Shown here piece after piece: positions 4,517-12,298 of a stretch of 13,353 bases of DNA. The DNA is taken from NCBI RefSeq assembly GCF_900538805.1, contig NZ_UPZP01000062.1:1-13353 (forward strand), given 5' to 3'. This stretch comes from an uncultured Dialister sp. Lineage in GTDB: Bacteria > Bacillota > Negativicutes > Veillonellales > Dialisteraceae. Within the stretch, counting starts at the first letter, position 1; each line of letters opens with the position of its first letter. Made by a program: the position numbers and the translations under genes. The notes beneath the pieces were generated by a model. The model saw only the letters and a list, made by a program, of their open reading frames with translations, had not been told where the DNA came from and did not search any database.

Positions 4517-6850
4517 ATGGATAAGAAAAGTCTTAGCGAAGAGGATATCAAGAACCGGTTTATCACGCCGGCCATCGAAGCAGGCTGGGATAAGCAGCAT
4601 ATCCGTATGGAAAAGGCCATTACCGACGGCAGGGTGAATATCAGGGGAAATCTGGCGGTGCGGGAGAAGCCGAAGCGGGCGGATTATGTGCTCTACAAGG
4701 ACGGGGTATATCCGCTGGCCATTGTGGAAGCCAAGGACAATCAGCACTCCCTTTCCTTTGGCCTGCAGCAGGCCAAGGAATACTGCCTTATGATGGATGT
4801 GAAATTTGCTTACAGTTCCAATGGCGATGGATTTGAGGAGTACGATTTCCTTACCGGCGTAGAAAGGACGCTCACTTTGGATGCCTTTCCGTCGGAGAAG
4901 GAACTGATGGAGCGGTATGTGCAGGAATCGTCCATGACGGAGGATGAGCTGAAAGCGCTGACACAGCCCTACTATGTATCTGCCAATACCTATGCACCCC
5001 GCTATTATCAGCAGGTGGCGGTGGACCGTACCATGGATGCCATTGCCAGAGGACAGAAGAGAATCCTTCTTGTCATGGCCACGGGCACCGGCAAGACCTA
5101 CACCGCCTTCCAAACGGTGTGGAGACTTAGAAAAAGCGGTCTGGTGAAGAAAGTGCTCTATCTGGCGGACCGGAACATATTGGTGGACCAGTCCATCCAG
5201 CAGGATTTTGCCCCTTTGGAAAAGGTGATTCACAAGGTGAACTTTGCCAAGGATGACCGGACGACTTTGACTTCTTATGAAATCTATTTCGCCCTGTACC
5301 AGCAGATGGTAGGAAATGATGAGAAAGAGCATTTTCGTGAGCTCTTCGACCCCGATTTCTTTGATTTAGTCATTGTGGATGAATGTCATCGGGGCTCTGC
5401 CAAGGAAGAAAGCCGGTGGCGGCGGGTGCTGGCCTATTTCGACAAGGCGGTGCAGATAGGCATGACCGCTACGCCAAAGGAAACGGCCTATGTCTCCAGC
5501 ACCGACTACTTCGGGGAACCGGTGTATACCTACAGCCTGAAGCAGGGCATAGAAGACGGTTTTTTGGCGCCCTTCCGGGTCATTAATGTACATACCAATA
5601 TAGGCGATGGCTGGCGGCCCAGGAAAGGGCAGCTGGATGCCTTTGGAAATCCGGTGGAAGACCGCATTTACAACAATCTGGACTACGATAAAAATATAGT
5701 CATTGAAGACAGGACCAGAGAAGTGGCAAGGCAGATTACGGACTACCTGGAAGCCACCGGGCCCTACCAGAAGACCATTGTTTTCTGTGAAACCGAAGCG
5801 GCGGCGGAACGGATGCGGGCGGCCCTGGCCAAGGCCAATCCTTCCCGTATGAGGGAAAATCCGGACTATGTGGTGCGGATAACCGGCAGTGACGACTACG
5901 GCAAGAAAAAGCTGCAGTACTTCATTTCCGTGAGCTCCCGGTATCCCGTCATTGCCACCACCTCGGAGCTTCTCTCCACCGGCGTGGACTGCAAGATGGT
6001 GAAACTCATCGCATTGGACAGAAATATTGCCTCCATGACCCTTTTCAAGCAGATTGTGGGGCGGGGCACCAGGCTCCGCACGGAGGATGGAAAGTACAGC
6101 TTTGTCATCATGGATTTCAGGGACGTGACGCGCCTCTTTGCAGACCCGGACTGGGACGGTCCGGTGGAGCCGAATCCCGATTTCGGCAGAAAAAAGAAAC
6201 CGGGCATAGGGGAAAGGAAAACTCCCTATGGCGGTGAGGGGAATGATGACGATGATGACGATAAGCCGAAAAGTATTCCTGTCATCCGCCCTGACGGCTG
6301 CCGGGTGTATGTGCTGAACCGCACCATTTCCATCTACGACAGCGACGGAAAACTGCTGAAACAGGAAGATATCATCGACTATACGAAAGAAAATGTGCAG
6401 GGCACCTTCGGCAGCCTGTCCGCCTTCATCAGCACATGGAACCGGGAAGACAAGAAAAAGGTGATTGCCGATATCCTGGCCAAGCAGGGCATCGACCTGG
6501 ACAAGCTGAAAAAGAGCCAGCACATGGAAGATGTGGACGACTTTGATTTCATCTGCCACATTGCCTATGGACAGAAGCCGCTGACAAGAAGAGAGCGGGC
6601 GGAACAGGTGAAGAAGAAAGACATTTTCCACCGTTACGGCGGCGCTGCCAGGGAAGTGCTGGATATCCTGCTGGATAAATACATGAACCTGGGCATCAAG
6701 GAAATCGAAAAGCCGGAAATCCTGAAAATGAAGGAATTCCGGAAATACGGCACCCCTGCCGGCATAGCCCGCCTCTTTGGCGGCAGGAACGGCTTCTTTG
6801 AAGCCATTCGCGAACTGAAAAAAGAACTCTATGAAAAGGATGTTGGATAA
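4517..6850 (+). CDS. hsdR: Type I restriction enzyme R subunit (HsdR)
   Basis: The 777-aa motor and nuclease subunit of a type I restriction-modification complex: it translocates unmethylated DNA with ATP and cuts at a distance. The N-terminal PD-(D/E)XK nuclease shows Asp56, Glu71-Ala-Lys73 and a QxxxY motif (Gln85-Tyr89). Helicase motifs follow: Walker A ATGTGKT (188-194), DECH (288-291), TATP (317-320) and QIVGRGTRLR (512-521). An acidic linker with six Asp (577-582) leads to an EcoEI_R-type C-terminal domain (about 590-775) that contacts the methylase. The length is within the usual range for EcoEI-like HsdR. The ATG at 4517 has AGGTGA at 4507-4512. The stop directly abuts the hsdM start, so the genes are co-transcribed and translationally coupled. 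All key motifs are intact; the enzyme should be active. Confidence 0.93.
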   Translation: MDKKSLSEEDIKNRFITPAIEAGWDKQHIRMEKAITDGRVNIRGNLAVREKPKRADYVLYKDGVYPLAIVEAKDNQHSLSFGLQQAKEYCLMMDVKFAYSSNGDGFEEYDFLTGVERTLTLDAFPSEKELMERYVQESSMTEDELKALTQPYYVSANTYAPRYYQQVAVDRTMDAIARGQKRILLVMATGTGKTYTAFQTVWRLRKSGLVKKVLYLADRNILVDQSIQQDFAPLEKVIHKVNFAKDDRTTLTSYEIYFALYQQMVGNDEKEHFRELFDPDFFDLVIVDECHRGSAKEESRWRRVLAYFDKAVQIGMTATPKETAYVSSTDYFGEPVYTYSLKQGIEDGFLAPFRVINVHTNIGDGWRPRKGQLDAFGNPVEDRIYNNLDYDKNIVIEDRTREVARQITDYLEATGPYQKTIVFCETEAAAERMRAALAKANPSRMRENPDYVVRITGSDDYGKKKLQYFISVSSRYPVIATTSELLSTGVDCKMVKLIALDRNIASMTLFKQIVGRGTRLRTEDGKYSFVIMDFRDVTRLFADPDWDGPVEPNPDFGRKKKPGIGERKTPYGGEGNDDDDDDKPKSIPVIRPDGCRVYVLNRTISIYDSDGKLLKQEDIIDYTKENVQGTFGSLSAFISTWNREDKKKVIADILAKQGIDLDKLKKSQHMEDVDDFDFICHIAYGQKPLTRRERAEQVKKKDIFHRYGGAAREVLDILLDKYMNLGIKEIEKPEILKMKEFRKYGTPAGIARLFGGRNGFFEAIRELKKELYEKDVG

Positions 6851-8317
6851 ATGGCAGCAAACCTGAACGGCCTGGTGAAAAGGCTGAGAGATATTATGCG
6901 CATGGACAGCGGTATCAATGGCGATGCCCAGCGCATTGAACAGATAGCATGGATTCTTTTCCTGAAAGTCTATGCAGCCAAGGAAGCGGACTGGGAAATG
7001 GACGAAGGCTATGAATCCGTCATTCCCGCGCCCTACTGCTGGGAAAACTGGGCCGTAGACGACGGAAAGGGAACAGCCCGGACCGGCGAAGACCTGCTGG
7101 ACTTTGTGAATGGTATGTTCCGGGTGCTGAAGGACCTGCCGGTGACACCAGATATGCCCCAGAAGAAAACCATTGTGAAAACGGTCTTTGAAGACGCCAA
7201 CCAGTACATGAAAGACGGCGTACTTCTCAGGCAGGTGGTGAATACCATCGATGCCATCGACCTCTCCAGCTATGACAATATCCATGCCTTGGGAGACATA
7301 TACGAAACCATTCTGAAGGACCTCCAGTCCGCCGGTTCTGCCGGGGAATTCTATACCCCAAGGGCAGTGACCGACTTCATGGCGGAAATGATTCACCCAA
7401 AGCTGGGAGAACGGATGGCAGATTTTGCCTGCGGCACCGGCGGATTCCTGACCAGCTGGCTCAAAGGACTGGCGCCCCAGATTCAGACGCCGGAAGACCA
7501 GAAGACGTACAATGACTCCATTTACGGCGTGGAAAAGAAACCCTTCCCCTACCAGCTCTGCATTACCAATATGCTGCTTCACGACATTGACGAACCCCAT
7601 ATCGTCTACGGCAACAGCCTCATGAAGGACGTGCTGGACTACACGGACAGGGATAGATTCGACGTAATCCTTATGAATCCGCCCTACGGCGGCAATGAAA
7701 AAGCGGACGTGCAGAAACACTTTCCGGCGGACCTGGCGGACAGCGAGACCGCGGACCTTTTCATGTCCGTCATGATGTACCGTTTGAAAGAAGGGGGACG
7801 GGCCGCCGTCATCCAGCCCGACGGCTTCCTCTTCGGCACTGATAATACGAAGGCCAACATCAAGAAAAAACTGATGAAAGAATTCAACCTGCACACCATC
7901 ATCCGTCTGCCGGCGAGCGTCTTTGCGCCCTATACAAGCATTACCACCAACATCCTTTTCTTCGACCACACCGGCCCCACGAAGGAAACATGGATTTACC
8001 GTCTCGATATGCCGGAAGGATACAAGCACTTCTCCAAAACAAAGCCCATGCAGCTCTCCCACTTCGCCCCTGTCATCTCCTGGTGGAACCACAGGGAAGA
8101 AATCACAGAAGAGGGCTGGCCCAAAGCGAAATGCTTCAGCGCCGAAGAAATCGAAGGGAATGGGTATAACCTGGACCTCTGCGGCTTTCCCCATGAGGAA
8201 GAAGAAATCCTCCCGCCCCATGAACTCATGGCCGCCTACCAGCAGAAAAGAAAAGACCTGAACGAGAAAATCGACACCATCCTGGCGGACATAGAAAAAG
8301 AAATGGGGGAACCCTGA
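6851..8317 (+). CDS. hsdM: Type I DNA methyltransferase M subunit (HsdM, N6-adenine)
   Basis: A 488-aa methylase that uses S-adenosylmethionine to methylate adenines at the site chosen by HsdS, and is also needed for restriction by the full complex. The N-terminal HsdM_N helical domain (about 5-140) is followed by GEFYTPR (165-171), the AdoMet motif DFACGTGGF (191-199) and the catalytic NPPYGG (276-281). The charged C-terminus (about 452-487) is predicted helical, as expected for the HsdS contact. The ATG immediately follows the hsdR stop, with AAAAGGATG (6835-6843) as the ribosome binding site. The stop overlaps the hsdS ATG by 1 nt. The length is typical. The NPPY form indicates N6-adenine methylation. 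Confidence 0.93.
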   Translation: MAANLNGLVKRLRDIMRMDSGINGDAQRIEQIAWILFLKVYAAKEADWEMDEGYESVIPAPYCWENWAVDDGKGTARTGEDLLDFVNGMFRVLKDLPVTPDMPQKKTIVKTVFEDANQYMKDGVLLRQVVNTIDAIDLSSYDNIHALGDIYETILKDLQSAGSAGEFYTPRAVTDFMAEMIHPKLGERMADFACGTGGFLTSWLKGLAPQIQTPEDQKTYNDSIYGVEKKPFPYQLCITNMLLHDIDEPHIVYGNSLMKDVLDYTDRDRFDVILMNPPYGGNEKADVQKHFPADLADSETADLFMSVMMYRLKEGGRAAVIQPDGFLFGTDNTKANIKKKLMKEFNLHTIIRLPASVFAPYTSITTNILFFDHTGPTKETWIYRLDMPEGYKHFSKTKPMQLSHFAPVISWWNHREEITEEGWPKAKCFSAEEIEGNGYNLDLCGFPHEEEEILPPHELMAAYQQKRKDLNEKIDTILADIEKEMGEP

Positions 8318-9747
8318 TGACCGGAAAAGAACTATGGGGAAGCATTCTCCAGAAAGCCATGGAAGGGAAACTGGTGCCCCAGAGAAAAGAAGAAGGAACG
8401 GCGGCGGAGCTCCTCAAGGAAATCCGGAAAGAAAGAGCAAAGCTGGTGAAAGAAGGGAAGCTGAAAAAAGCAAAGCCTCTTCCGGTGGTGAGGGAAGAAG
8501 AAAAGCCCTTTGACATTCCGGACAGCTGGGAATGGGTGAGACTGGGGGAAGTGGGAGAACTTATTCGGGGGTCTGGCATAAAGCGAAGTGATGTTGTCAA
8601 GCTTGGTAAACCATGTATACGGTATGGTGAATTATATACGACTTATAAGACCAGATTTTCCAAAGTGATGTCATTTACAACCGTTGAGGTTTTCAATAAA
8701 TGTCATAAAGTTCACCATAACGATATTCTTATGTCATTAACTGGAGAAAATAAATGGGACATTGCGTTGGCTGTTACCTATGAAGGCAATGAAGAAATTG
8801 CAATGGGTGGGGATATGACTAAGTGGACTAATCATCGAATGAATCCTCTTTATCTTACGGCTGTAATGAATTCTTCTTACGGTATTGGATGTAAAAGAAG
8901 CAAAGCTACGGGGGATATTATCGTCCATATTTCCAATAGCAAATTAGGTGAAATCTTACTTCCGATTCCTCCTTTGGCTGAACAGCACCGCATTGTGGAC
9001 AAGCTGGAAACCCTGAAACCTTTGGTGGACGCCTATGGCCAGGCGGCGGAGGAGCTGGATGAACTGAACCGGAAATTCCCGGGGGACCTGAAAAAGAGCC
9101 TTCTCCGGCAGGCCATGGAAGGAAAGCTGGTGCCCCAGAGAAAAGAAGAAGGAACGGCAGCGGAGCTTCTACAGGAAATCCGGAAAGAAAAGGCAAAGCT
9201 CTTAAAGGAAGGTAAACTGAAAAAAACAAAGCCCCTTCCGGCGGTGAGTGAAGAAGAAAAGCCCTTTGACATTCCGGACAGCTGGGAATGGGTGAGGATT
9301 GGGCAGATTTTTGCATTACAAGCAGGCAAGAATATTACCGCATCCGAGATTTCGAAAAATAGAGATGAAAAACATCTTTATTTATGCTATGGGGGAAACG
9401 GCATTAGGGGATATGTAGGAAACTATAATAATGAAGGCGATTTTCCGCTGATTGGAAGGCAAGGAGCATTATGTGGCAATATCAATCGGGCTAATGGAAA
9501 ATTTTATGCTACGGAACATGCAGTTGTTACCCATACTTTCGCGGATACGAATATATCATGGGCCTGCTATTTCCTAAAAGCATTAAATTTAAATCAATAT
9601 GCTACAGCTACAGCTCAACCAGGTCTGGCAGTTTCTAAGGTTAATACTGTTCTTATCCCTCTTCCTCCTCAGGCTGAGCAACACCGCATTGTGGAAAAGC
9701 TGGAATCCCTGCTGGCCCTCTGCGACAAGCTGCAGCCAGAGGATTGA
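8317..9747 (+). CDS. hsdS: Type I specificity subunit (HsdS) with two TRDs and a duplicated conserved region
   Basis: This 476-aa protein reads the bipartite DNA target for the HsdM/HsdR complex. Target-recognition domain 1 spans about 70-222 and ends IPPLAEQHRIVDKLE; domain 2 spans about 322-455 and ends LPPQAEQHRIVEKLE. Each is preceded by nearly the same 62-residue block, about 14-75 and 266-327 (AMEGKLVPQRKEEGTAAELL ... PFDIPDSWEWVR). At DNA level this is a 185-bp direct repeat (8356-8540, 9112-9296) exactly 756 bp apart, so recombination would remove 252 codons in frame. The TRD cores (about 8580-8960, 9305-9655) are visibly AT-richer than the rest and their codon use differs, as expected for swapped domains. 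GGGGGA (8305-8310) serves the ATG, which overlaps the hsdM stop. The recognition sequence cannot be predicted here. Confidence 0.92.
   Translation: MTGKELWGSILQKAMEGKLVPQRKEEGTAAELLKEIRKERAKLVKEGKLKKAKPLPVVREEEKPFDIPDSWEWVRLGEVGELIRGSGIKRSDVVKLGKPCIRYGELYTTYKTRFSKVMSFTTVEVFNKCHKVHHNDILMSLTGENKWDIALAVTYEGNEEIAMGGDMTKWTNHRMNPLYLTAVMNSSYGIGCKRSKATGDIIVHISNSKLGEILLPIPPLAEQHRIVDKLETLKPLVDAYGQAAEELDELNRKFPGDLKKSLLRQAMEGKLVPQRKEEGTAAELLQEIRKEKAKLLKEGKLKKTKPLPAVSEEEKPFDIPDSWEWVRIGQIFALQAGKNITASEISKNRDEKHLYLCYGGNGIRGYVGNYNNEGDFPLIGRQGALCGNINRANGKFYATEHAVVTHTFADTNISWACYFLKALNLNQYATATAQPGLAVSKVNTVLIPLPPQAEQHRIVEKLESLLALCDKLQPED
8356..8540 (+). repeat. hsdS internal direct repeat, copy 1
   Basis: It matches 9112-9296 without any gap, from GCCATGGAAGG to GGGAATGGGTGAG, with scattered mostly silent differences. 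It encodes the conserved region before the first target-recognition domain. Confidence 0.85.
9112..9296 (+). repeat. hsdS internal direct repeat, copy 2
   Basis: Second copy, offset by 756 bp (a multiple of three), before the second target-recognition domain. Close DNA identity over 185 bp is more than protein function alone needs and suggests recent duplication or gene conversion. Confidence 0.85.
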
Positions 9748-9900
9748 TTGGAAAGAGACATATTGCCCCTCTTCCGGACTGTGTATGCAGAGAAGCGGAG
9801 AACCTGAGAACGGCCGCACGCCCTGCCTGCGCGTATCCATGGAATGCAGGATGGCCGGAAGAAGGGGATGCTTCTCCTCAGCCGGCTGAACATCATAGAT

Positions 9901-9963
9901 AAACTTCCTCCCCTCCCGAAGGGCTTTCGGTATCCCTCTTCGGGAGGGGCAGGGAGTTTTTTT
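9901..9963 (+). terminator. Terminator of the hsdRMS operon
   Basis: CCCCTCCCGAAG (9910-9921) pairs with CTTCGGGAGGGG (9938-9949). Outer AACT/AGTT and CCT/AGG pairs lengthen the stem, and seven T follow. The roughly 150 bases between the hsdS stop and this stem show no gene. Confidence 0.8.
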
Positions 9964-9980
9964 GCGTGTGCTGGGGGATA

Positions 9981-10044
9981 GTGGGCTGGTGGGCTGGTGG
10001 GCTGGTGGGCTGGTGGACTAGTGGACTAGTGAGCTAGTGAGCTG
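9981..10044. repeat. 8-bp tandem array, eight units
   Basis: Four GTGGGCTG, two GTGGACTA, one GTGAGCTA and one GTGAGCTG are head to tail without gaps. The same family occurs as four units at 1357-1388. In both places the array runs straight into a GGGAA-AGCAC-like element. The change from one variant block to the next is typical of slippage expansion. It is not in a coding region. Confidence 0.8.
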
Positions 10045-10100
10045 GGAAAGCACGTGACGTCAGGCTCCTTCCCCAGAAAGGAGCTGGGCGGAGCCCTGAG
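10044..10100. repeat. 57-60 bp hairpin repeat, right copy
   Basis: Nearly the same as 3911-3970 and in the same orientation, with GGCTCCTT, AAAGGAGCTGGGCGGAGCC and a CTGAG end. Together the two copies bracket the hsd operon as direct repeats. Confidence 0.6.
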
Positions 10101-10110
10101 AATAGGTCCG

Positions 10111-10207
10111 CCTTCCCGCCGACTGGTATTTACCAACATTTCTGTCACTTACGATTTTTACCGAGATTCTTCGCCTGCGGTTCAAAATGACGATGAAGGC
10201 GGGAAGG
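10111..10207. repeat. Shortened copy of the dispersed repeat at 3670-3904
   Basis: Carries CCGCCGACTGGTATTTACCA (10116-10135) and a diverged right half ending AGATTCTTCGCCTGCGG...AAAATGACG. Its own ends, CCTTCCCGCC (10111-10120) and GGCGGGAAGG (10198-10207), are a perfect 10-bp inverted repeat. No coding potential is seen. Confidence 0.5.
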
Positions 10208-10235
10208 GGGAGCACGTAACGCTGCTTTTATAATT

Positions 10236-10334
10236 ATCGCCGCAGGCGATACCACACCCTCACAGCCGCAGGCTGTGTCAAACCTAAGAACCCTTGGGCC
10301 GATAGGCCCATCAAACCTCGGCCCGTAAGGGCCG
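10236..10334. repeat. Hairpin-string repeat, copy C
   Basis: Four hairpins: ATCGC-CGCAG-GCGAT (10236-10250), CACAGCC-GCA-GGCTGTG (10261-10277), TGGGCC-GATA-GGCCCA (10295-10310) and CGGCCC-GTAA-GGGCCG (10319-10334). Linkers TCAAACCTAAGAACC and TCAAACC link it to copies A and B, but no stem sequence is shared. Confidence 0.6.
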
Positions 10335-10343
10335 TCAACCTGC

Positions 10344-10371
10344 AAAAAAGACCGCGTCCGCGGTCTTTTTT
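10344..10371 (-). terminator. Terminator of the D-2-hydroxyacid dehydrogenase gene
   Basis: AAAAAAGACCGCG-TC-CGCGGTCTTTTTT is a perfect bidirectional stem just 5 nt beyond the minus-strand stop codon at 10377. Confidence 0.85.
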
Positions 10372-10376
10372 GCCAT

Positions 10377-11321
10377 TCAGCAGATTATATTTTTCTGTTT
10401 CCCATCTACAAAGCTGACAACGTTGTCTGCTACGATGACAGCTCTCCTCTTCATGGCTTCTTCCGTATCAAAGCCTACGTGAGGGGTGAGGACTGTGTGG
10501 GGAGCGGTAAGGAGGGGATAGTCATCCGGGAGGGGCGGTTCCATGTCGAATACGTCGATGCCGGCGCCGGCGATTTTCCCTTCTTTCAAAGCCTGTGCCA
10601 GGGCTTTGTTATCGATGACGCCGCCTCTGGCGGTGTTGATGAGGATGGCCTCTTTTTTCATGAGTGAAAGTTTTTCCCCGTTAATGAAGTGTCTGGTTTC
10701 GGCGGTGAGGGGGAGGTGGACGGAGACGATGTCGCTGGTTTTGAGAAGGGTGTCAAGGTCGGTGTAGGGGATGTCATCATGGTTATGGGAGCGGTTATAG
10801 CCTATGACTCTGGCGCCGAAGGCTTTGGCCAGCTGGGCGGTGCGGTATCCGATGGCGCCGGTGCCGATGATGCCTACTGTGCGGTCTTTGATTTCAATGC
10901 CCCGAAGACCGGCGCCTGTTTTTCCATGATGGGCGGCATCGGCTCCTTCTGCCTGTTTGCGGTAGAGGGAAAGAATCATGCCCATGGCCAGTTCCGCCAC
11001 GGACTCCGTGGAGTAGCCGGCGCAGTTGGAGACGGCGATATGTTTCTCTCGGCAGGTTTCAATGTCCACATGGTCCACACCGGTGAAGGCGACGCAGAGG
11101 TATTTGAGGGAGCATGCTTTATCCAGGGCCTCTTTTTTCAAGGGATAGTTGGCAATGACTGCCAGGTCTGCTTTGGAAATCCGATTTCCCAAATCTTCCT
11201 GGCCTGCAGGAAGGCTGTCCCAGAGGGTGAGGTGGAATCCTTTATCTGTGAGGGGTGTAAAGAGGGTGTCCAGTGTTTCTTTGGACACGCCCAGGGGCTG
11301 GGCGATAACGATTTCTTTCAT
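10377..11321 (-). CDS. D-isomer-specific 2-hydroxyacid dehydrogenase
   Basis: A cytosolic 314-aa oxidoreductase that reduces a 2-keto acid to a D-2-hydroxy acid or the reverse. The cofactor domain is inserted in the catalytic domain, as usual: GTGAIG (153-158) is the dinucleotide loop and Arg232 (NTARGG), Glu261 (DMEPP) and His281 (TPHVGF) form the full catalytic set. CAGYSTESVAELAMG (100-114) is the family's substrate/dimer segment. The end of beta-2 reads GYNRS (174-178), lacking the Asp of NAD-dependent members and placing Arg-Ser there, which favours NADP. Candidates are hydroxypyruvate/glyoxylate reductase or a 2-ketoacid reductase; no neighbour settles it. AAAGGAGA precedes the ATG by 4-5 nt. 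It is transcribed divergently from the exporter gene and ends at its own terminator. Confidence 0.88.
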   Translation of the reverse strand: MKEIVIAQPLGVSKETLDTLFTPLTDKGFHLTLWDSLPAGQEDLGNRISKADLAVIANYPLKKEALDKACSLKYLCVAFTGVDHVDIETCREKHIAVSNCAGYSTESVAELAMGMILSLYRKQAEGADAAHHGKTGAGLRGIEIKDRTVGIIGTGAIGYRTAQLAKAFGARVIGYNRSHNHDDIPYTDLDTLLKTSDIVSVHLPLTAETRHFINGEKLSLMKKEAILINTARGGVIDNKALAQALKEGKIAGAGIDVFDMEPPLPDDYPLLTAPHTVLTPHVGFDTEEAMKRRAVIVADNVVSFVDGKQKNIIC

Positions 11322-11352
11322 TCTGTTCTCCTTTCATGGGCTGTGAATCTGA

Positions 11353-11380
11353 TATAATAAGGAAAGCTTTCTCTATTATA
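11353..11380. promoter_or_regulatory. Symmetrical divergent promoter palindrome
   Basis: The plus-strand extended -10 (TGA-TATAAT, 11350-11358) and the minus-strand TATAAT (11380-11375) are the two ends of one imperfect 28-bp palindrome. Arms TATAATAAGGAAAG and TATAATAGAGAAAG (read inwards from each side) differ at two of 14 positions. The centre GAAAGCTTTC (11362-11371) is a perfect 10-bp palindrome. Transcripts from each -10 would start inside or just beyond the palindrome, so one bound protein could control both genes. Confidence 0.5.
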
Positions 11381-11397
11381 CCGTAAGGAGTATGTAT

Positions 11398-12279
11398 ATG
11401 AAATATCGTCTGCTTTTGCTGTCGGCGGCGCTCATCTGGGGCTTTGCTTTTGTGGCCCAGGTGGTGGGCATGGATACGGTGGGGCCTTTTACATTTAACG
11501 GCGTCCGCTTTGTTATCGGTTCTCTGGCGCTTCTGCCTTTCCTTTATTTCCACAGGGAAGGGAAAAGTCCTGTACCCACGTCCATTCCCCTGTGGGCGGC
11601 TTTCCTCATGGTGGGGGTTCCCCTTTTTCTGGGAGCTACCCTCCAGCAGGTGGGGCTGCAGTACACCACGGCCTCCAAGGCCAGCTTCCTCACGGCCAAC
11701 TATCTTCTCATGGTGCCTATAGCCGGCCTCTTTCTGGGGCAGCCGCTGCTTCGGAATCATCTGATAGGCGCCATTCTTGCCATGGCAGGGGTCTATTTTA
11801 TTTCCATTACCGACGATTTTTCCATCAGTCTGGGGGATGGCCTCATGCTGCTCTGCGCGCTGGCTTTTACGGTGCAGATTCATATGCTGAACTATCTCAC
11901 CCAGCGTTTTTCGCCGGTGCTCCTGTCGGCGGGGCAGTTCATGGTGACGGGAGTGCTGAATCTTATTCTGGCTTTCCTCTTTGAAACGCCCACCCTCACC
12001 GGCCTCCAGGGGGCCATGTGGCCCATTCTTTATACAGGCATCCTTTCCACCAGCGTGGCCTATACCCTGCAGGCGGTGGGGCAGAAATACATGCCCCCTA
12101 CGGAGGCATCCATGATTCTCAGTATGGAAATGGTATTCGGCGGGCTGTCGGGCCTTCTCTTTCTGGATGAATCCTTCACCCTTCGGCAGACCATCGGCGT
12201 CATTGCCATGACCTCAGGCGTCTTTCTTTCCCAGATTCCAAGTCCCGTGCTTTTTTCCGGCCTTCGCCGGGAACGCTGA
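11398..12279 (+). CDS. EamA/DMT-family membrane transporter
   Basis: A 293-aa integral membrane protein of the drug/metabolite transporter superfamily, with two EamA halves and about ten hydrophobic spans. The first half begins RLLLLSAALIWGFAFVAQ, the typical EamA opening with its W-G pair, and contains the FNGVRFVIGSLALLP helix. The second half starts near GDGLMLLCALAF and includes ILSTSVAYTLQAVGQKYMPP and EMVFGGLSGLLFLDE, the usual 'A..E.V...l.g.l.l.E' motif. Such proteins export amino acids, metabolites or drugs; the substrate cannot be told. The second ATG (11398) is preferred: AAGGAG (11385-11390) is 7 nt upstream of it but only 1 nt from the ATG at 11392. It probably shares a transcript with the HAD phosphatase 19 nt downstream. 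Confidence 0.88.
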   Translation: MKYRLLLLSAALIWGFAFVAQVVGMDTVGPFTFNGVRFVIGSLALLPFLYFHREGKSPVPTSIPLWAAFLMVGVPLFLGATLQQVGLQYTTASKASFLTANYLLMVPIAGLFLGQPLLRNHLIGAILAMAGVYFISITDDFSISLGDGLMLLCALAFTVQIHMLNYLTQRFSPVLLSAGQFMVTGVLNLILAFLFETPTLTGLQGAMWPILYTGILSTSVAYTLQAVGQKYMPPTEASMILSMEMVFGGLSGLLFLDESFTLRQTIGVIAMTSGVFLSQIPSPVLFSGLRRER

Positions 12280-12298
12280 TTTTTGAAAGGAGTTTTCT

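Noticed and set aside
5366..8221. A 951-codon open frame on the minus strand across hsdR and hsdM
   Set aside because: It is fully antisense to two genes with intact motifs and matches no family I know. Its length follows from codon bias in hsdR/hsdM, which avoids codons that read as stops in the opposite frame. The same holds for long minus frames at 403-1239, 4418-5332 and 12200-13228.
9981..10044. CRISPR-like array
   Set aside because: The units are contiguous 8-mers without spacers; there are no 24-40 bp repeats or cas genes in the window.
10689..11357. 222-codon plus-strand ORF antisense to the D-2-hydroxyacid dehydrogenase
   Set aside because: It is a shadow of a gene with complete catalytic residues, ribosome binding site and terminator on the minus strand.
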